This document shows positions 17,790 through 28,865 of a stretch of DNA of 64,000 bases, in pieces. The stretch spans positions 114,274 through 178,273 of the forward strand of contig NZ_LMNA01000028.1 in the NCBI RefSeq assembly GCF_001422445.1, written 5' to 3'. The stretch's first letter is position 1; each line of letters starts with the position of its first letter. The notes under the pieces were generated by a model, which did no database searches, was not told the origin of the DNA, and saw only the letters and a list, made by a program, of their open reading frames with translations. The position numbers and the translations under genes are program-made. The stretch comes from Pseudorhodoferax sp. Leaf274 (GTDB lineage Bacteria > Pseudomonadota > Gammaproteobacteria > Burkholderiales > Burkholderiaceae_C).

Positions 17790-18836
17790 TCAATCCAGGG
17801 TGATGCCCGCTGCAGACGTGACGGATTTCCACATCGGCACCTCCTCGCGGATGCGCGCCGCAAACTGCTCAGGCGTGCTTCCGACGCCATCGCTGGCCGT
17901 GGCCGCAAGCCTCGCCTTCACGTCAGCACTCTCCAATGCACTGACGGCCGCATCCCGCACCTTGTTCACAACCGGAGCCGGCGTCCCTGCCGGGGCGACC
18001 AGCCCATACCAGCCCAGCACGTTCACGCCCTTGATGCCCATTTCGGCCAGCGAAGGGACGTCCGGCAAGTAGCGCGAACGCCCGGGTCCCGTGACCGCCA
18101 GCGCCTTCAGCTTGCCTGCCTGAAGATACGGCATGACGGGTGTCAGGTCCGACACGATGAACTGGATGTGGCCTGAGAGCAGGTCCGTGACGGCGTCATG
18201 TCCTCCCTTGTAGGGCACATGCATGGCACTGACGCCGCTGGATGCCTTGAACAACTCGGTCATCACGTGGGGGAACCCACCCACGCCCGATGAGCCGTAG
18301 TTCAGCCTCTTCGGATCGGCTTTCGAGACACCGACCAGGTCCTGGACGCTGTTCATCTTCGATGCGGGGTTGACGACCAAGGCCGTGGGCGCCGAGGCGA
18401 CGATGCTGACCGCCTCGAAGTCCTTGACGGGATCGAACGGCATTTTTCGCGTCAACCCAGGGTTGACGACGAAGCTGCTGGTGATCAACAAAAGGGTGTA
18501 GCCATCGGCGGGCGCCTTGGCCACCAGGTCGCTGCCAAGCAGGCCGTTCGCCCCTGGACGGTTGTCGATGACGACCGGCTGCCCCAGGGTTGGCGCCATC
18601 TTCTCGGCCAGCACCCGCGCCAGGATGTCGGCTCCACCACCGGCTGCGAACGGCACGACGAGGCGAATGGGCTTGACCGGGTAGGCCGGGGTTTGGGCGA
18701 GCACGGTCGTCGGCGCACCCCAGCCGGCGGCGCCGAGGACGGCACAGGGGACCAGCGCCAAGGCAAGGCGCCGTGCCCGGAACTGGGCGTCGTGTCCAGG
18801 AGTTCTCGTGTGTTTGGATCGGTCGATGTTCAGCAT
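17790..18836 (-). CDS. Bug/TctC-family tripartite tricarboxylate transporter substrate-binding protein
   Basis: 348-residue periplasmic receptor with a long N-region signal peptide ending APTTVLAQT, then the family opening YPVKPIRLVVPFAAGGGADILARVL and the ligand-loop VIDNRPGANG. AAGGAG is about 10 bp before the ATG. It is the last gene of the leftward catabolic set, 41 bp after the iron alcohol dehydrogenase. No TctA/TctB partners are nearby. As part of the cluster it probably captures the carboxylate substrate or senses it. The exact ligand is unknown. Confidence 0.92.
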   Translation of the reverse strand: MLNIDRSKHTRTPGHDAQFRARRLALALVPCAVLGAAGWGAPTTVLAQTPAYPVKPIRLVVPFAAGGGADILARVLAEKMAPTLGQPVVIDNRPGANGLLGSDLVAKAPADGYTLLLITSSFVVNPGLTRKMPFDPVKDFEAVSIVASAPTALVVNPASKMNSVQDLVGVSKADPKRLNYGSSGVGGFPHVMTELFKASSGVSAMHVPYKGGHDAVTDLLSGHIQFIVSDLTPVMPYLQAGKLKALAVTGPGRSRYLPDVPSLAEMGIKGVNVLGWYGLVAPAGTPAPVVNKVRDAAVSALESADVKARLAATASDGVGSTPEQFAARIREEVPMWKSVTSAAGITLD

Positions 18837-18877
18837 TGCGTCGTCTCCTTGGTGGTGGTGTGCAAATCCAGTGGCGC

Positions 18878-20053
18878 CTACCCGCGCGCAACCTCCAACA
18901 GGTCCCGCACCTGCGCGGCCTGCGTGATCGGCCGGGGATTGGTCGCGATCCAGGGGTCTTCCATCGCGGCCAGGGCGATGGCATCGAGCTGCGCATCCGT
19001 GGTGATGTGCACCTCGCGCAGCGTGCGCGGCACGTCCAGACCGTCGATGAGCCGGGCCACCAGGTCTGCTGCCGCCGTGGTGCGGCTTCCGAGCGCCTGT
19101 GCGATCAGCACATGCCTGTCGTGCACCGCCGCTTCGTTGAAGCGCATCACGTGCGGCATCATGATGCAGCTGGTGTAGCCGTGCGGCACATGGCCCGTGC
19201 CGCCCAGCGCGTGCCCGATGGCATGGCTTGCGCCCATGTTGACGCCCGCCTGGGGCCCGACGGACGACAGCCACATGGCCATCTGCGCATCCAGCCGGCT
19301 CTGCAGGTCTTGCGGATCCTTGCGTGTTGCAGGCAGGGCGCGGGCGAGCAGCCGGATCGCCTGCAGTGCCGTGCCTTCAGAGAACGGCTGCGCATCGACC
19401 GAGCAGATGTCCTCCACCGCGTGGTCGAGTGCCCGCACCCCGGTCGACAGCCACAGCCAGTCCGGCGTGTGCAGGGCGACCTGCGGATCGAGCACCACGA
19501 TGCGTGGCGCCTGCAGCGGGTGGGTGAAGACTTCCTTGACGCCGCGCTGGCGGTTCGTGATGCCCGCATAGGGCGTGAACTCGGCGCCGGCCAAGGTGGT
19601 CGGGATGGCGATCATGCGCACCGTGGGCGCGCGCAGGCCCGGCCGTGCAGCGGTCATCGCTTCGTCCGGCCGCTTGCGCAGCGCATCGATCTGCTCCAGT
19701 GCGGTGACGTTCTGCGCCAGGAAGGTCTGCACGCCCTTGGCGGCATCGGTGATCGAGCCACCGCCGATGGCGACGATCACCTCGGCCTGCGCCTCGCGCG
19801 CCGCGGCGGCCGCGGCGAGCACGTCCTCGCGCGGCGTGTGGGCGGCGATGCCGCTCCAGACCGTCACGCTCTTGTGCTCCAGCGCAGCGACGATCTGCGA
19901 CACGAGGGGCGTCGCCTCCACCAGCGCCGTCGGCGCCATCAGGAACACGCGGGTGAAGCCCAGCCGGTCCATCTCCTCGCGCACGACCTCGGCGGCGGGA
20001 CGGCCGAAGACCACGCGCTCGGTGGCGGGAAAGGTGTAGGTGCCTTGGTACAT
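18878..20053 (-). CDS. iron-containing alcohol dehydrogenase (copy A, maleylacetate reductase-like)
   Basis: 391-residue group III alcohol dehydrogenase. The Rossmann part contains the GGGSITDAAKG NAD(P)-binding motif. Metal-site histidines lie in GVRALDHAVEDICS and MGASHAIGHALGGTGHVPHG. It starts MYQGTY and is a close paralogue of the gene at 38606-39778, sharing most blocks. The family includes maleylacetate reductases and 4-hydroxybutyrate dehydrogenases. In this cluster it would interconvert a hydroxy-acid or alcohol and its aldehyde. It is 11 bp downstream of the CoA-transferase gene, so translationally close. Substrate is inferred from context. Confidence 0.9.
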   Translation of the reverse strand: MYQGTYTFPATERVVFGRPAAEVVREEMDRLGFTRVFLMAPTALVEATPLVSQIVAALEHKSVTVWSGIAAHTPREDVLAAAAAAREAQAEVIVAIGGGSITDAAKGVQTFLAQNVTALEQIDALRKRPDEAMTAARPGLRAPTVRMIAIPTTLAGAEFTPYAGITNRQRGVKEVFTHPLQAPRIVVLDPQVALHTPDWLWLSTGVRALDHAVEDICSVDAQPFSEGTALQAIRLLARALPATRKDPQDLQSRLDAQMAMWLSSVGPQAGVNMGASHAIGHALGGTGHVPHGYTSCIMMPHVMRFNEAAVHDRHVLIAQALGSRTTAAADLVARLIDGLDVPRTLREVHITTDAQLDAIALAAMEDPWIATNPRPITQAAQVRDLLEVARG

Positions 20054-20064
20054 CTGCTGCTCCT

Positions 20065-21270
20065 TCAGATGACCCGGGCTGCGCGCAGCTCGGCAAGGCG
20101 TTGCGCCGACAGGCCCAGCATCTGGCCGAAGACCTCGTCGTTGTGCTGGCCCAGGCGGGGACTGGGCCGCAGGACCGGTGCCGGCGCATCGCCCAGGCGC
20201 AGCGGCGTCGTCGGCAGCACCACCGGGCCCAGGTCCGGGTGGTCCACGTTCTGCAGCATCCCGCGCTGGTGCAAATGCGGGTCGTGCATCAGCTCCTCGA
20301 GGTTGCGCACGGGCGCCGCCGGCAGATGCGCGCGCCGGGCCGCGGCGAACACCTCGTCCTTGGTCTGCCCGGCCGTCCAGGCCTCCACCAGCGCGTCCAC
20401 CTCCGGCATGATCTTCACGCGGTCCGCGTGGGTCGCGAAGCGCGGGTCCGTCGCCAGATCTGGCCGGCCCATCGCACCGGCCAGGCTGCGCCAATGCCCG
20501 TCGGTGACGCAGATGATGGCGGCGTAGCCGTCCTGCGTGCGGTAGACGTTGTACGGCGCCATCGCCATGCCGCCGTGGCGGTTGCCGGTGCGCGCCAAGG
20601 CCTGGCCCTTGGTCGCATGGTGCATGCCCAGGTTGGAGCACAGGGTAGGGTAGACGGCGTCGAGCATGGCGACTTCCACGTTCTGGCCCTTGCCGGTGCG
20701 CTCGCGCTGGTACAGCGCCGTCATGATCGCGCCATACAGATGGATGCCGCCCAGGAAGTCCGAGACGGCAGGGCCGGCCTTGACCGGGGGCAACTCGGGA
20801 AACCCGGTCGCTTCCATGATCCCGCCCATGGCCTGGATGGTGAGGTCCATGGCCAGGTAGTCGCGGTACGGACCATCGGTGCCGTAGCCCGATGCCGATG
20901 CATAGACCAGCCGCTGGTTGCGCTCGCGCAGCACGGCGGCGCCGACGCCCAGCCGGTCCATCACGCCAGGCGCGAAGTTCTCCAGCACCACGTCGGCCCG
21001 GTCCGTGAGTTGCAGGAACAGCGCCCGGCCTTCCTCCGACTTGAGGTCCAGCGTCACGCCGAGCTTGTTGGAGTTGAGCATGGCCAGTGGGAGCGAGGCC
21101 ACGTCGATGTCGGCGCGCAGGCGCGCGGGTTCGCCGCGCAGCGGCTCGACCTTGATGACCGTGGCGCCGGCCATGGCCAGCAGCAGCGAGCAGTAGGGGC
21201 CCTGGTAGATCTGTCCGAGGTCGATGACCAGGACGCCAGCCAGCGGTGCGGGTGGGGCGGGTGCGTTCAT
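20065..21270 (-). CDS. class III (CaiB/BaiF) CoA-transferase
   Basis: 401-residue family III CoA-transferase that moves CoA between acyl groups through an aspartyl-CoA anhydride. Visible are GVLVIDLGQIYQGPYCSLLLAM, KVEPLRGEPAR, ENFAPGVMDRLG and the catalytic Asp at D142 in YLAMDLTIQAMGG. It lies between an aldehyde dehydrogenase and an iron alcohol dehydrogenase on the leftward operon. It is the only CoA-activating enzyme in the cluster, so it most likely makes the hydroxyacyl-CoA used by the divergent beta-oxidation-like genes. The donor is unknown, possibly succinyl-CoA or acetyl-CoA. Confidence 0.93.
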   Translation of the reverse strand: MNAPAPPAPLAGVLVIDLGQIYQGPYCSLLLAMAGATVIKVEPLRGEPARLRADIDVASLPLAMLNSNKLGVTLDLKSEEGRALFLQLTDRADVVLENFAPGVMDRLGVGAAVLRERNQRLVYASASGYGTDGPYRDYLAMDLTIQAMGGIMEATGFPELPPVKAGPAVSDFLGGIHLYGAIMTALYQRERTGKGQNVEVAMLDAVYPTLCSNLGMHHATKGQALARTGNRHGGMAMAPYNVYRTQDGYAAIICVTDGHWRSLAGAMGRPDLATDPRFATHADRVKIMPEVDALVEAWTAGQTKDEVFAAARRAHLPAAPVRNLEELMHDPHLHQRGMLQNVDHPDLGPVVLPTTPLRLGDAPAPVLRPSPRLGQHNDEVFGQMLGLSAQRLAELRAARVI

Positions 21271-21322
21271 GAAGATGGCCTGAAGTGGATGCGTGCAGCG
21301 CGGTTGGGGGGAGGTCCGTCGT

Positions 21323-22756
21323 TCAGGCCCGCAGGTAGCCGGTCTTGACGATGGTGTGGAAGTCGCGCGCATAGCTGCCCTGCTCGCGCGGGCCGTAGCT
21401 CGAACGCTTGCGGCCGCCGAACGGGACGTGATAGTCCGCGCCGCCGGTGGGCGCATTGACCATCACCATGCCGGCCTGCGCGTTGCGCAGGAAGTGCCGG
21501 GCATGCTTGAGCGAGGCCGTGCAGATGCCGGCGGCCAGGCCGAACTCGGTGTCGTTCGCCACGGCCAGCGCCTCCTCGTAGTCGCGCACGCGGATGACGG
21601 CCGTCACCGGCCCGAACACTTCCTCGCGGTTGATCCGCATCTGTGGCGTGGTCTCGGTGAACAGGGCGGGCGCGAGGTAGTGGCCGCGCTGCGGGCGCTC
21701 CACCAGCGTCCCGCCGGTCACCAGGCGCGCGCCTTCCCGGACGGCCCCTTCGATGTAGCGCAGGTCCTTGGCCAGCTGGTTCTCGTCGACCACGGGTCCC
21801 ATCTGCGTGGCCGGGTCGAGCGCATGGCCCACCCGGATGGCGCGCAGGCGCTCGGTCAGCGCTTTCACGAACCGGTCGTGGATGCCCTGCATGACCACCA
21901 GGCGCGTGGACGCGGTGCAGCGCTGCCCGGTCACCGTGTAGGCGGCCAGCGCGCACTCCAGCGCCGTGTCCAGGTCGGCGTCGTCCAGCACCACGAGCGG
22001 GTTCTTGCCGCCCATCTCCAGCTGGAACCGCGCCATGCGGCGCACCGCGGACGCGGCGATCTTCTCGCCGACGGCCACCGAGCCGGTGAACGAGATGCCG
22101 TCGACGAGCGGATGGTCCACCAGGGCCTGGCCGGCGCGCGCGCCCGCGCCCATCACCAGGTTGAATGCGCCGGGCGGCAGGCCGGCGCGCGAGATGATCT
22201 CGGCCAGCACCCAGGCCGATCCCGGTGTCAGTTCCGCCGGCTTGTGCACCACGCAGTTGCCGTAGGCCAGCGCCGGCGCGATCTTCCACGCCGGAATGCC
22301 GAGCTGGAAGTTCCACGGCGTGACCAGGCCGACCACGCCGAGCGGCTCGCGCGTCACCTCGATGTCCAGTCCCGCCCGCAGCGAACCCAGCGCCTCGCCC
22401 GCGTTGCGCACGGCCTCGCCCGCATAGAAGCGGAAGATCTGGGCTGCGCGCAGCGCCTCGCCAGTCCCTTCGGCCAGCGTCTTGCCCTCCTCGCGCGAGA
22501 CCAGCGTGCCGATCTCGTCCTTGCGACGGAACAGCTCGTCGGCGACCGTGTCCAGCACGTTCGCGCGGTCCTGCACCGTGGCCGCCGCCCAACGCGGGCG
22601 CGCCGCTGCGGCGGCCTCGGCCGCCTGCGCGACCGTCGCCGCGTCGGATTCGGCGTAGTCGCCGATGCAGTCGCCGAGATCGGAGGGGTTGAAGTTCGGT
22701 CGGGCATCGCTGGCAGCCAGCCATTCGCCGCCGATGTAGTTGGGATAAGTCTTCAT
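21323..22756 (-). CDS. NAD(P)-dependent aldehyde dehydrogenase
   Basis: 477-residue aldehyde dehydrogenase superfamily enzyme of the succinate-semialdehyde/alpha-ketoglutaric-semialdehyde dehydrogenase-like group. The proton-relay segment is VTPWNFQLGIPAWK, the cofactor motif ISFTGSVAVGEKI, the general base Glu in FQLEMGGKNP and the nucleophile C280 in GQRCTAS. It starts MKTYPNYIGGEW. It is 28 bp downstream of the second iron alcohol dehydrogenase. Together they would oxidise an alcohol through the aldehyde to a carboxylate ready for CoA transfer. Exact chain length is not determinable. Confidence 0.94.
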   Translation of the reverse strand: MKTYPNYIGGEWLAASDARPNFNPSDLGDCIGDYAESDAATVAQAAEAAAAARPRWAAATVQDRANVLDTVADELFRRKDEIGTLVSREEGKTLAEGTGEALRAAQIFRFYAGEAVRNAGEALGSLRAGLDIEVTREPLGVVGLVTPWNFQLGIPAWKIAPALAYGNCVVHKPAELTPGSAWVLAEIISRAGLPPGAFNLVMGAGARAGQALVDHPLVDGISFTGSVAVGEKIAASAVRRMARFQLEMGGKNPLVVLDDADLDTALECALAAYTVTGQRCTASTRLVVMQGIHDRFVKALTERLRAIRVGHALDPATQMGPVVDENQLAKDLRYIEGAVREGARLVTGGTLVERPQRGHYLAPALFTETTPQMRINREEVFGPVTAVIRVRDYEEALAVANDTEFGLAAGICTASLKHARHFLRNAQAGMVMVNAPTGGADYHVPFGGRKRSSYGPREQGSYARDFHTIVKTGYLRA

Positions 22757-22784
22757 GCGTGTGGTCCTTGCGGGCGGATCTTGG

Positions 22785-23903
22785 TCACCAGGCAGCTGTC
22801 AACACGGCCAGGTAGTCGGGCGCGGCCATCGGTCGCGGGTTGCTCTGCGACGAATCGGCCAGCGAGCGCTCGGCGTAGGCGGGCAGCGCCGAGCGCTCGA
22901 TGCCGAGGTCGCGCAGGCGGCCGGGAAGGCCGAGGCGTTCGCGCAGGCCGTGGAAGTAGCCCGCCACGTCGCCGGCCTCGCCCAGGCCCAGCGCATGCCG
23001 CAGCCGGGGCAGCTTGTCGGCCAGGGCCGGCGCATTCCAGGCCAGCACATGCGGCAGCAGCACGGCGTTGAGCTGCCCGTGGTGGACGCCGGTCGCGCCC
23101 AGCGGGTGCGACAGTGCATGCACGGCGCCGATGCCTTTCTGCAGGCACATGCCGCCCTCCAGCGCGCCGAGCATCATCTCGGCCCGGGCCCTGGCATGCA
23201 GGCCGTCCTGGGTCGCCGCCTCGATGCTGGCTGCAAGCCGCTGCAGGCCGTCCAAGGCGATGGCATCGGCCAGCGGATGGCGTGTGGGCGAACAGAACGC
23301 TTCCACGCAGTGGCTCATCGCATCCACGCCCGTGGCAGCGGTCAGGCGCGCCGGCAGGCCGTGGGTCAATTCCGGGTCGCACAGCGCCAGGCGCACCACG
23401 CCCTGCGCGAGGATGCCGGACTTGCGGCCATCCTTGAAGGTCAGCACGGCGCCGCGGCTGACCTCGCTGCCCGTGCCTGCCGTGGTGGGCATGAGAACCA
23501 GGGGCGGCACGGCTGGCAAGGCCGGCGCATTCCAGCCGCACACGTGGAAAGCACGGTGCGCGAGCGGCCTCCCGTCGCCGACCAGCACGGCCAGCGCCTT
23601 GGCCAGGTCCATGGGCGAGCCGCCGCCCAGCCCCACGATGCCGTCGCACGACCGCTCGCGGTACAGCACCGCCGCCTGCTCCACGGCGGCCTCGGTCGGG
23701 TTCTCGGGCACGGCATCGAAGAGCTCCGGCCGGCGGTCGGCGGCGAACGCCGACACCACGCGTTCGGCGATGCCGGCCCGCACCAGCCCGGCATCGGTGA
23801 CAAGCAGCGGGCGGCGCACGGCCAGTGCGTCGAGTTGCGTTGGCAGGCCGCTGCGGACGCCATCGCCGAGGATGACGCGGGTGCCGAAGTTGAAATCGAT
23901 CAT
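22785..23903 (-). CDS. iron-containing alcohol dehydrogenase (copy B, divergent type)
   Basis: 372-residue group III alcohol dehydrogenase, clearly different from the two maleylacetate-reductase-like copies. It has GLGGGSPMDLAKALAV for the cofactor, TTAGTGSEVSRGAVL, and the metal site in GVDAMSHCVEAFCSP and HALSHPLGATGVHHG. This is the arrangement of 4-hydroxybutyrate or 1,3-propanediol-type dehydrogenases. The ATG 23903 (MIDFNFGTRV) is chosen because the 38 upstream codons are not family-like. A perfect 6-bp palindromic operator candidate lies 158-176 bp upstream (24061-24079). It heads the leftward group of five genes. Confidence 0.92.
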   Translation of the reverse strand: MIDFNFGTRVILGDGVRSGLPTQLDALAVRRPLLVTDAGLVRAGIAERVVSAFAADRRPELFDAVPENPTEAAVEQAAVLYRERSCDGIVGLGGGSPMDLAKALAVLVGDGRPLAHRAFHVCGWNAPALPAVPPLVLMPTTAGTGSEVSRGAVLTFKDGRKSGILAQGVVRLALCDPELTHGLPARLTAATGVDAMSHCVEAFCSPTRHPLADAIALDGLQRLAASIEAATQDGLHARARAEMMLGALEGGMCLQKGIGAVHALSHPLGATGVHHGQLNAVLLPHVLAWNAPALADKLPRLRHALGLGEAGDVAGYFHGLRERLGLPGRLRDLGIERSALPAYAERSLADSSQSNPRPMAAPDYLAVLTAAW

Positions 23904-24060
23904 GGGTGTGTGACGCGGCGGCCTAGGAGGCATTTCGACCCCGGGCCTTGCGGCGCCGTGGTCGGGATGCAGACACTTGCCAGCCCGCGCAATCTCCTGC
24001 TTTTTGTGATGCGCCAATTTAGCGGCGCATCCCGCTCCGTGGCTGCCGGAGCATCGGCAG

Positions 24061-24079
24061 ATTTCCGTTCTTTGGAAAT
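24061..24079. promoter_or_regulatory. candidate IclR operator, site 1
   Basis: ATTTCCGTTCTTTGGAAAT is a perfect 6-bp inverted repeat with a 7-bp spacer. It sits in the 223-bp gap between the SDR stop and the start of iron alcohol dehydrogenase B. The same TTCC-N7-GGAA core recurs at 25028-25046 and 30770-30788. It would allow separate control of the five genes from 23903 leftward. Confidence 0.6.
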
Positions 24080-24126
24080 GTCAGGCTGCCTGCCAACCCG
24101 TGCTGCGCCCAGGCTTGCAGCCTGCA

Positions 24127-24906
24127 CTAGCGGCTGAGCGACAGGCCTCCGTCCACCACCAGCGTCTGGCCCACCACGTAGTCGCCGGCGCGGGAAGCGA
24201 GGTAGACCACCGCGCCCGCGATGTCCTCGGCGGTGCCGAGCCGTCCCGCGGGGATGCCCTGGGCGGTGTCCTGCGGCGCATCGCGCGCGGCCGTGTTCAT
24301 GTCGGAAGGAAACGCGCCCGGTGCCACGGCGCTCACAGCGATGTTGTCGCCGATCAGGCGCAGTGCGAGCCGGCGGGTCAGGTGCACCAGGCCCGCCTTG
24401 CTGGCGGCATACGAGTAGGTCTCCAGCGGATTGACCGAGGTGCCGTCGATCGATGCGATGTGGATCACCTTGGCCAGGCCTGCGCGGCCGGCTTCGCGCA
24501 GCAGCGGGTGCAGGGCCTGGGTCAGGAAGAAGGGGGCCCGCAGATTCAGGTCCATCACCTTGTCCCAGCCGGAGCGCGGGAACTCCTCGAACGGCGCGGC
24601 CCAGGCCGCGCCAGCGTTGTGGACCAGCACATCGAGCCGAGACTCGCGCGCCGCGAGCCCGTTGGCGAGCGCCTGGATGCCCTCGTCGCGGCCCACGTCG
24701 GCCGGCAGCGAGACGCACGCGCCCAGGTCCGAGAGTTCGCGCGCAGTGGCGTCGCAGGCCTCGCGCTTGCGGGACGAGATGTAGACCTTGGCGCCGCGCC
24801 GCAGCAGCGCTGCGGCGATCAACCTGCCCAGTCCGCGGGATCCGCCGGTGACGAGCGCAGTCTTGCCATGGAGGCTGAAAAGGGGGTCGAGCGTGGTGGG
24901 GTGCAT
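24127..24906 (-). CDS. short-chain dehydrogenase/reductase (SDR, RhlG/gluconate-5-dehydrogenase-like)
   Basis: 259-residue classical SDR. The Rossmann glycine motif is TALVTGGSRGLGRLIAAALL, then HNAG (VLVHNAGAAW), a catalytic Ser in VIHIASIDGTS and the Y-x3-K in YSYAASKAGLVHL. The C-terminus VVGQTLVVDGG is typical. NADPH preference is suggested by SSRKREA after strand 2. The ATG 24906 is the start after which family similarity begins. It is divergent from the acyl-CoA dehydrogenase gene over 226 bp that contain an operator candidate. A role parallel to LvaD (4-oxoacyl-CoA/4-hydroxyacyl-CoA interconversion) is possible but inferred. Confidence 0.9.
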   Translation of the reverse strand: MHPTTLDPLFSLHGKTALVTGGSRGLGRLIAAALLRRGAKVYISSRKREACDATARELSDLGACVSLPADVGRDEGIQALANGLAARESRLDVLVHNAGAAWAAPFEEFPRSGWDKVMDLNLRAPFFLTQALHPLLREAGRAGLAKVIHIASIDGTSVNPLETYSYAASKAGLVHLTRRLALRLIGDNIAVSAVAPGAFPSDMNTAARDAPQDTAQGIPAGRLGTAEDIAGAVVYLASRAGDYVVGQTLVVDGGLSLSR

Positions 24907-25027
24907 TGGACGAGGCGCCGTTGCGGCGCGGTGGAGAAAGGGTGCCGCCATCGGTCGATCGCGGCCTGCAAGGATCACGCGGATCTTAGGAACGGCCTGC
25001 GCCGCCGCGCACGCCAAGCCCTCCATC

Positions 25028-25046
25028 AATTCCATTCGCCGGAAAT
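25028..25046. promoter_or_regulatory. candidate IclR operator, site 2
   Basis: AATTCCATTCGCCGGAAAT carries TTCC-N7-GGAA and near-symmetric flanks. It lies in the 226-bp divergent region between the SDR (start 24906) and the acyl-CoA dehydrogenase (start 25133). From there it could govern both directions. Confidence 0.6.
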
Positions 25047-25132
25047 ACCGCGGTGCCCACCAGGTCGATCCTGGTCAGACTTCCGCGCACCGTCTCCGGC
25101 CGTTTGCGGGGGCGACAACCTGAAAGGCTCCG

Positions 25133-26349
<1,217 letters not shown>

Positions 26350-26353
<4 letters not shown>

Positions 26354-27684
26354 GCGCCGCCGCTCCGCTGGCGGCGGCAGAGTACCTTGCCGCGGCCCGG
26401 CGTGAGGCCTGGCGCGTGCCCGATCTGGGGGAAGCGGTCGCGCGGCCCGTGGGCACGGTCGGCGTGCTGGGCGCCGGCACCATGGGCCGCGGCATCGCCA
26501 TGTGCTTCCTGAACGCCGGCATCGCCACGGTGCTGGTGGACACGAACGAGGCCGGGCTGCGCGCAGCCGTCCAGACCGTGCGCGGCCTGTACGACGCCAG
26601 TGCCGACAAAGGACGGATCACCGCGCAGCAGGTGGATGCACGCATGGCGCTGCTGCGCGTGCAGACCGACGACGCCGCACTGGCGCAATGCGATCTGGTG
26701 GTCGAAGCCGTGTTCGAAGATTTGGTGCTGAAGCAGCAGGTGGCCGCCCGCCTGGGTGCACTGTGCAAGCCCGGCTGCGTCATCGCGACCAACACCTCCA
26801 CGCTCGACGTGGACCTGGTCGCCGAAGCCAGCGGGCGTCCGGCCGACGTGGTGGGGCTGCACTTCTTCAGTCCCGCCAACGTGATGAAGCTGCTCGAGGT
26901 GGTCCGCGGCCGGCACACCGCGCAGGATGTGCTGGCCACCGCGCTGGCCGTCGCCCGGACCATCGACAAGCAGGCGGTCGTCTCCGGCGTGTGCTACGGC
27001 TTCATCGGCAACCGCATGGCCGAGGTCTACCTGCGGGAAACCGAGTTCCTGCTGCTGGAGGGCGCGACGCCCCGGCAGCTCGACGCCGTGATGGAGTCCA
27101 TCGGCATGGCCATGGGGCCGTGCCGGATGCTGGACATGGCCGGGGTGGATGTGGGCGCCAAGACGGTGATCGAGCGCGGCAAGGCCGGCGGGCTGCCCGA
27201 CGATCCGGGCTACCGCTGCCTGGTCCGCGAACTGCATGCCCAAGGACGCCACGGACAGAAGACCGCAGCCGGTTTCTACCGCTACGAAGGTCGTCTTGCG
27301 GTGGACGATTCCCGCACCCTGGAGATCGCCGCAGCGTTGGCGCAGCGCCACGGCATCGCCAGGCGCGACGGCATCGACAGCCAGGAGGTGCTGGAGCGGC
27401 TGCTCTATCCCATGGTGAACGAGGCGGCGCGCCTGCTGGAAGAGGGCATCGCCCTGCGCGGCAGCGACGTCGACGTGGTGTGGACCAGCGGCTACGGCTT
27501 CCCCGAGGCGCTGGGCGGGCCGTTGTTCATGGCGGACGCCATCGGCCTGGCCGACATCGTCCGGCAGCTCGACCACTACGCCCGACAGCACGGCGATGGC
27601 CACGGCTACTGGACCGTCTCGCCGCTGCTGCGGCAACTCGCGGCCGAGGGCCGCCGGATTTCCCAATGGAGAACATGCGCATGA
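26350..27684 (+). CDS. 3-hydroxyacyl-CoA dehydrogenase family protein (no hydratase domain)
   Basis: 444-residue NAD-dependent dehydrogenase starting at a GTG that overlaps the upstream TGA (GTGA). It begins with about 30 extra residues, then the Rossmann motif [19 protein letters not shown] (about 37-55), [28 protein letters not shown] with the catalytic His, GFIGNRM, and a C-terminal dimerisation domain duplicated as in FadB-type proteins ([15 protein letters not shown]). It lacks the crotonase domain found in FadB/FadJ. It would oxidise the 3-hydroxyacyl-CoA delivered by the LvaC-like enzyme to 3-ketoacyl-CoA for the next gene's thiolase. Confidence 0.92.
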
Positions 27685-28865
27685 GAGAAGCAGTCATCGT
27701 GTCGACCGCCCGCACCGGGATCGGCCGCGCCTACAAGGGCGCCCTCAACAACGTCCGTTCGCCGTCGCTGCTCGGCCACGTCATCTCTCACGCCGTGCGC
27801 CGTGCGGGCGTCGATGGCGGCGAGATCGAAGATGCGGTCTTCGGCACCGTGCTGTCCAGCGGAACGGCCGGCATGAACGTGGCACGCAACGCCGTGCTGG
27901 CGGCTGGCCTGCCCGCCAGCGTGGCAGCCCAGACCATCGACCGCCAGTGCGCCTCCGGCCTGATGGCCATCGCCACGGCAGCCAAGCAGATCACGGGGGA
28001 CGGGATGGACGTGGTGCTGGCCGGTGGGCAGGAGAACATCACGGCGGAACAGAAGTCCTACTTCGAGGGCATCACGCGCGCACGGGACGCGCTGGTCATG
28101 GCGCGGGCCCCCCATGCGTACATGCCCATGCTCGAGACGGCCGAGTTCGTGGCCCGCCAGTACGGCATCACGCGGGAGGCGCAGGACCTCTACGCGCTCG
28201 AGTCGCAACGCCGCACCGTCGCGGCCCAGGCCGCAGGCCGCTTCGCGGACGAGATCGTCGCCTTCGAGACCCGCATGGCTGTGGCGGACAAGGCGAGCGG
28301 CGCCATATCGCACCGCGCGGTCACGCTCGACCGCGACGAGGGCAACCGGCCGGACACCACCCTCGAAGGGCTGGCGGCCTTGAAGCCCGTGGTCGACGGT
28401 GGGGTGGTGACGGCCGGCAACGCCAGCCAGTTGTCCGACGGCGCCGCCGCCTGCGTGCTCATGGAGGCCGGGCTGGCCGAGCGCCGCGGCATCCGCCCGC
28501 TGGGCATCTTCCGCGGCATGGCGGTGGCGGGCTGCGCGCCCGAGGAGATGGGCATCGGTCCGGTGTTCGCCGTGCCCAAGCTGCTGGCACGCCATGGCCT
28601 GCGCGTGGACGACATCGGCCTGTGGGAGCTGAACGAGGCCTTCGCCTGCCAGGCGCTGTATTGCCGCGACCGGCTCGGCATCGACCCGGCGCGCTACAAC
28701 GTGGACGGCGGCGCCATCTCGATCGGCCACCCTTACGGCATGACGGGGGCGCGCCTGGTCGGCCACGCCCTGCTGGAGGGCCGCAGGCGCGGCGTGAAGT
28801 ACGCCGTGGTCACGATGTGCGTGGGCGGCGGCATGGGCGCGGCGGGGCTGCTGGAGATCCTGTGA
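27681..28865 (+). CDS. acetyl-CoA acyltransferase (thiolase)
   Basis: 394-residue thiolase cleaving 3-ketoacyl-CoA to acetyl-CoA plus a shortened acyl-CoA. It has the nucleophile C90 ([11 protein letters not shown]), [19 protein letters not shown] and the second catalytic Cys in [12 protein letters not shown]. Of three nearby ATGs the one at 27681 is chosen: it overlaps the upstream stop as ATGA and has GGAG 9 bp before it. The gene ends with GTGA overlapping the phosphotransferase start, so the four genes are translationally coupled. Confidence 0.95.
   Translation: MREAVIVSTARTGIGRAYKGALNNVRSPSLLGHVISHAVRRAGVDGGEIEDAVFGTVLSSGTAGMNVARNAVLAAGLPASVAAQTIDRQCASGLMAIATAAKQITGDGMDVVLAGGQENITAEQKSYFEGITRARDALVMARAPHAYMPMLETAEFVARQYGITREAQDLYALESQRRTVAAQAAGRFADEIVAFETRMAVADKASGAISHRAVTLDRDEGNRPDTTLEGLAALKPVVDGGVVTAGNASQLSDGAAACVLMEAGLAERRGIRPLGIFRGMAVAGCAPEEMGIGPVFAVPKLLARHGLRVDDIGLWELNEAFACQALYCRDRLGIDPARYNVDGGAISIGHPYGMTGARLVGHALLEGRRRGVKYAVVTMCVGGGMGAAGLLEIL

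Noticed and set aside
18837-19274. In-frame upstream extension of the Bug gene
   Set aside because: It overlaps the iron alcohol dehydrogenase coding region on the same strand, and the signal peptide and ribosome site place the start at 18836.
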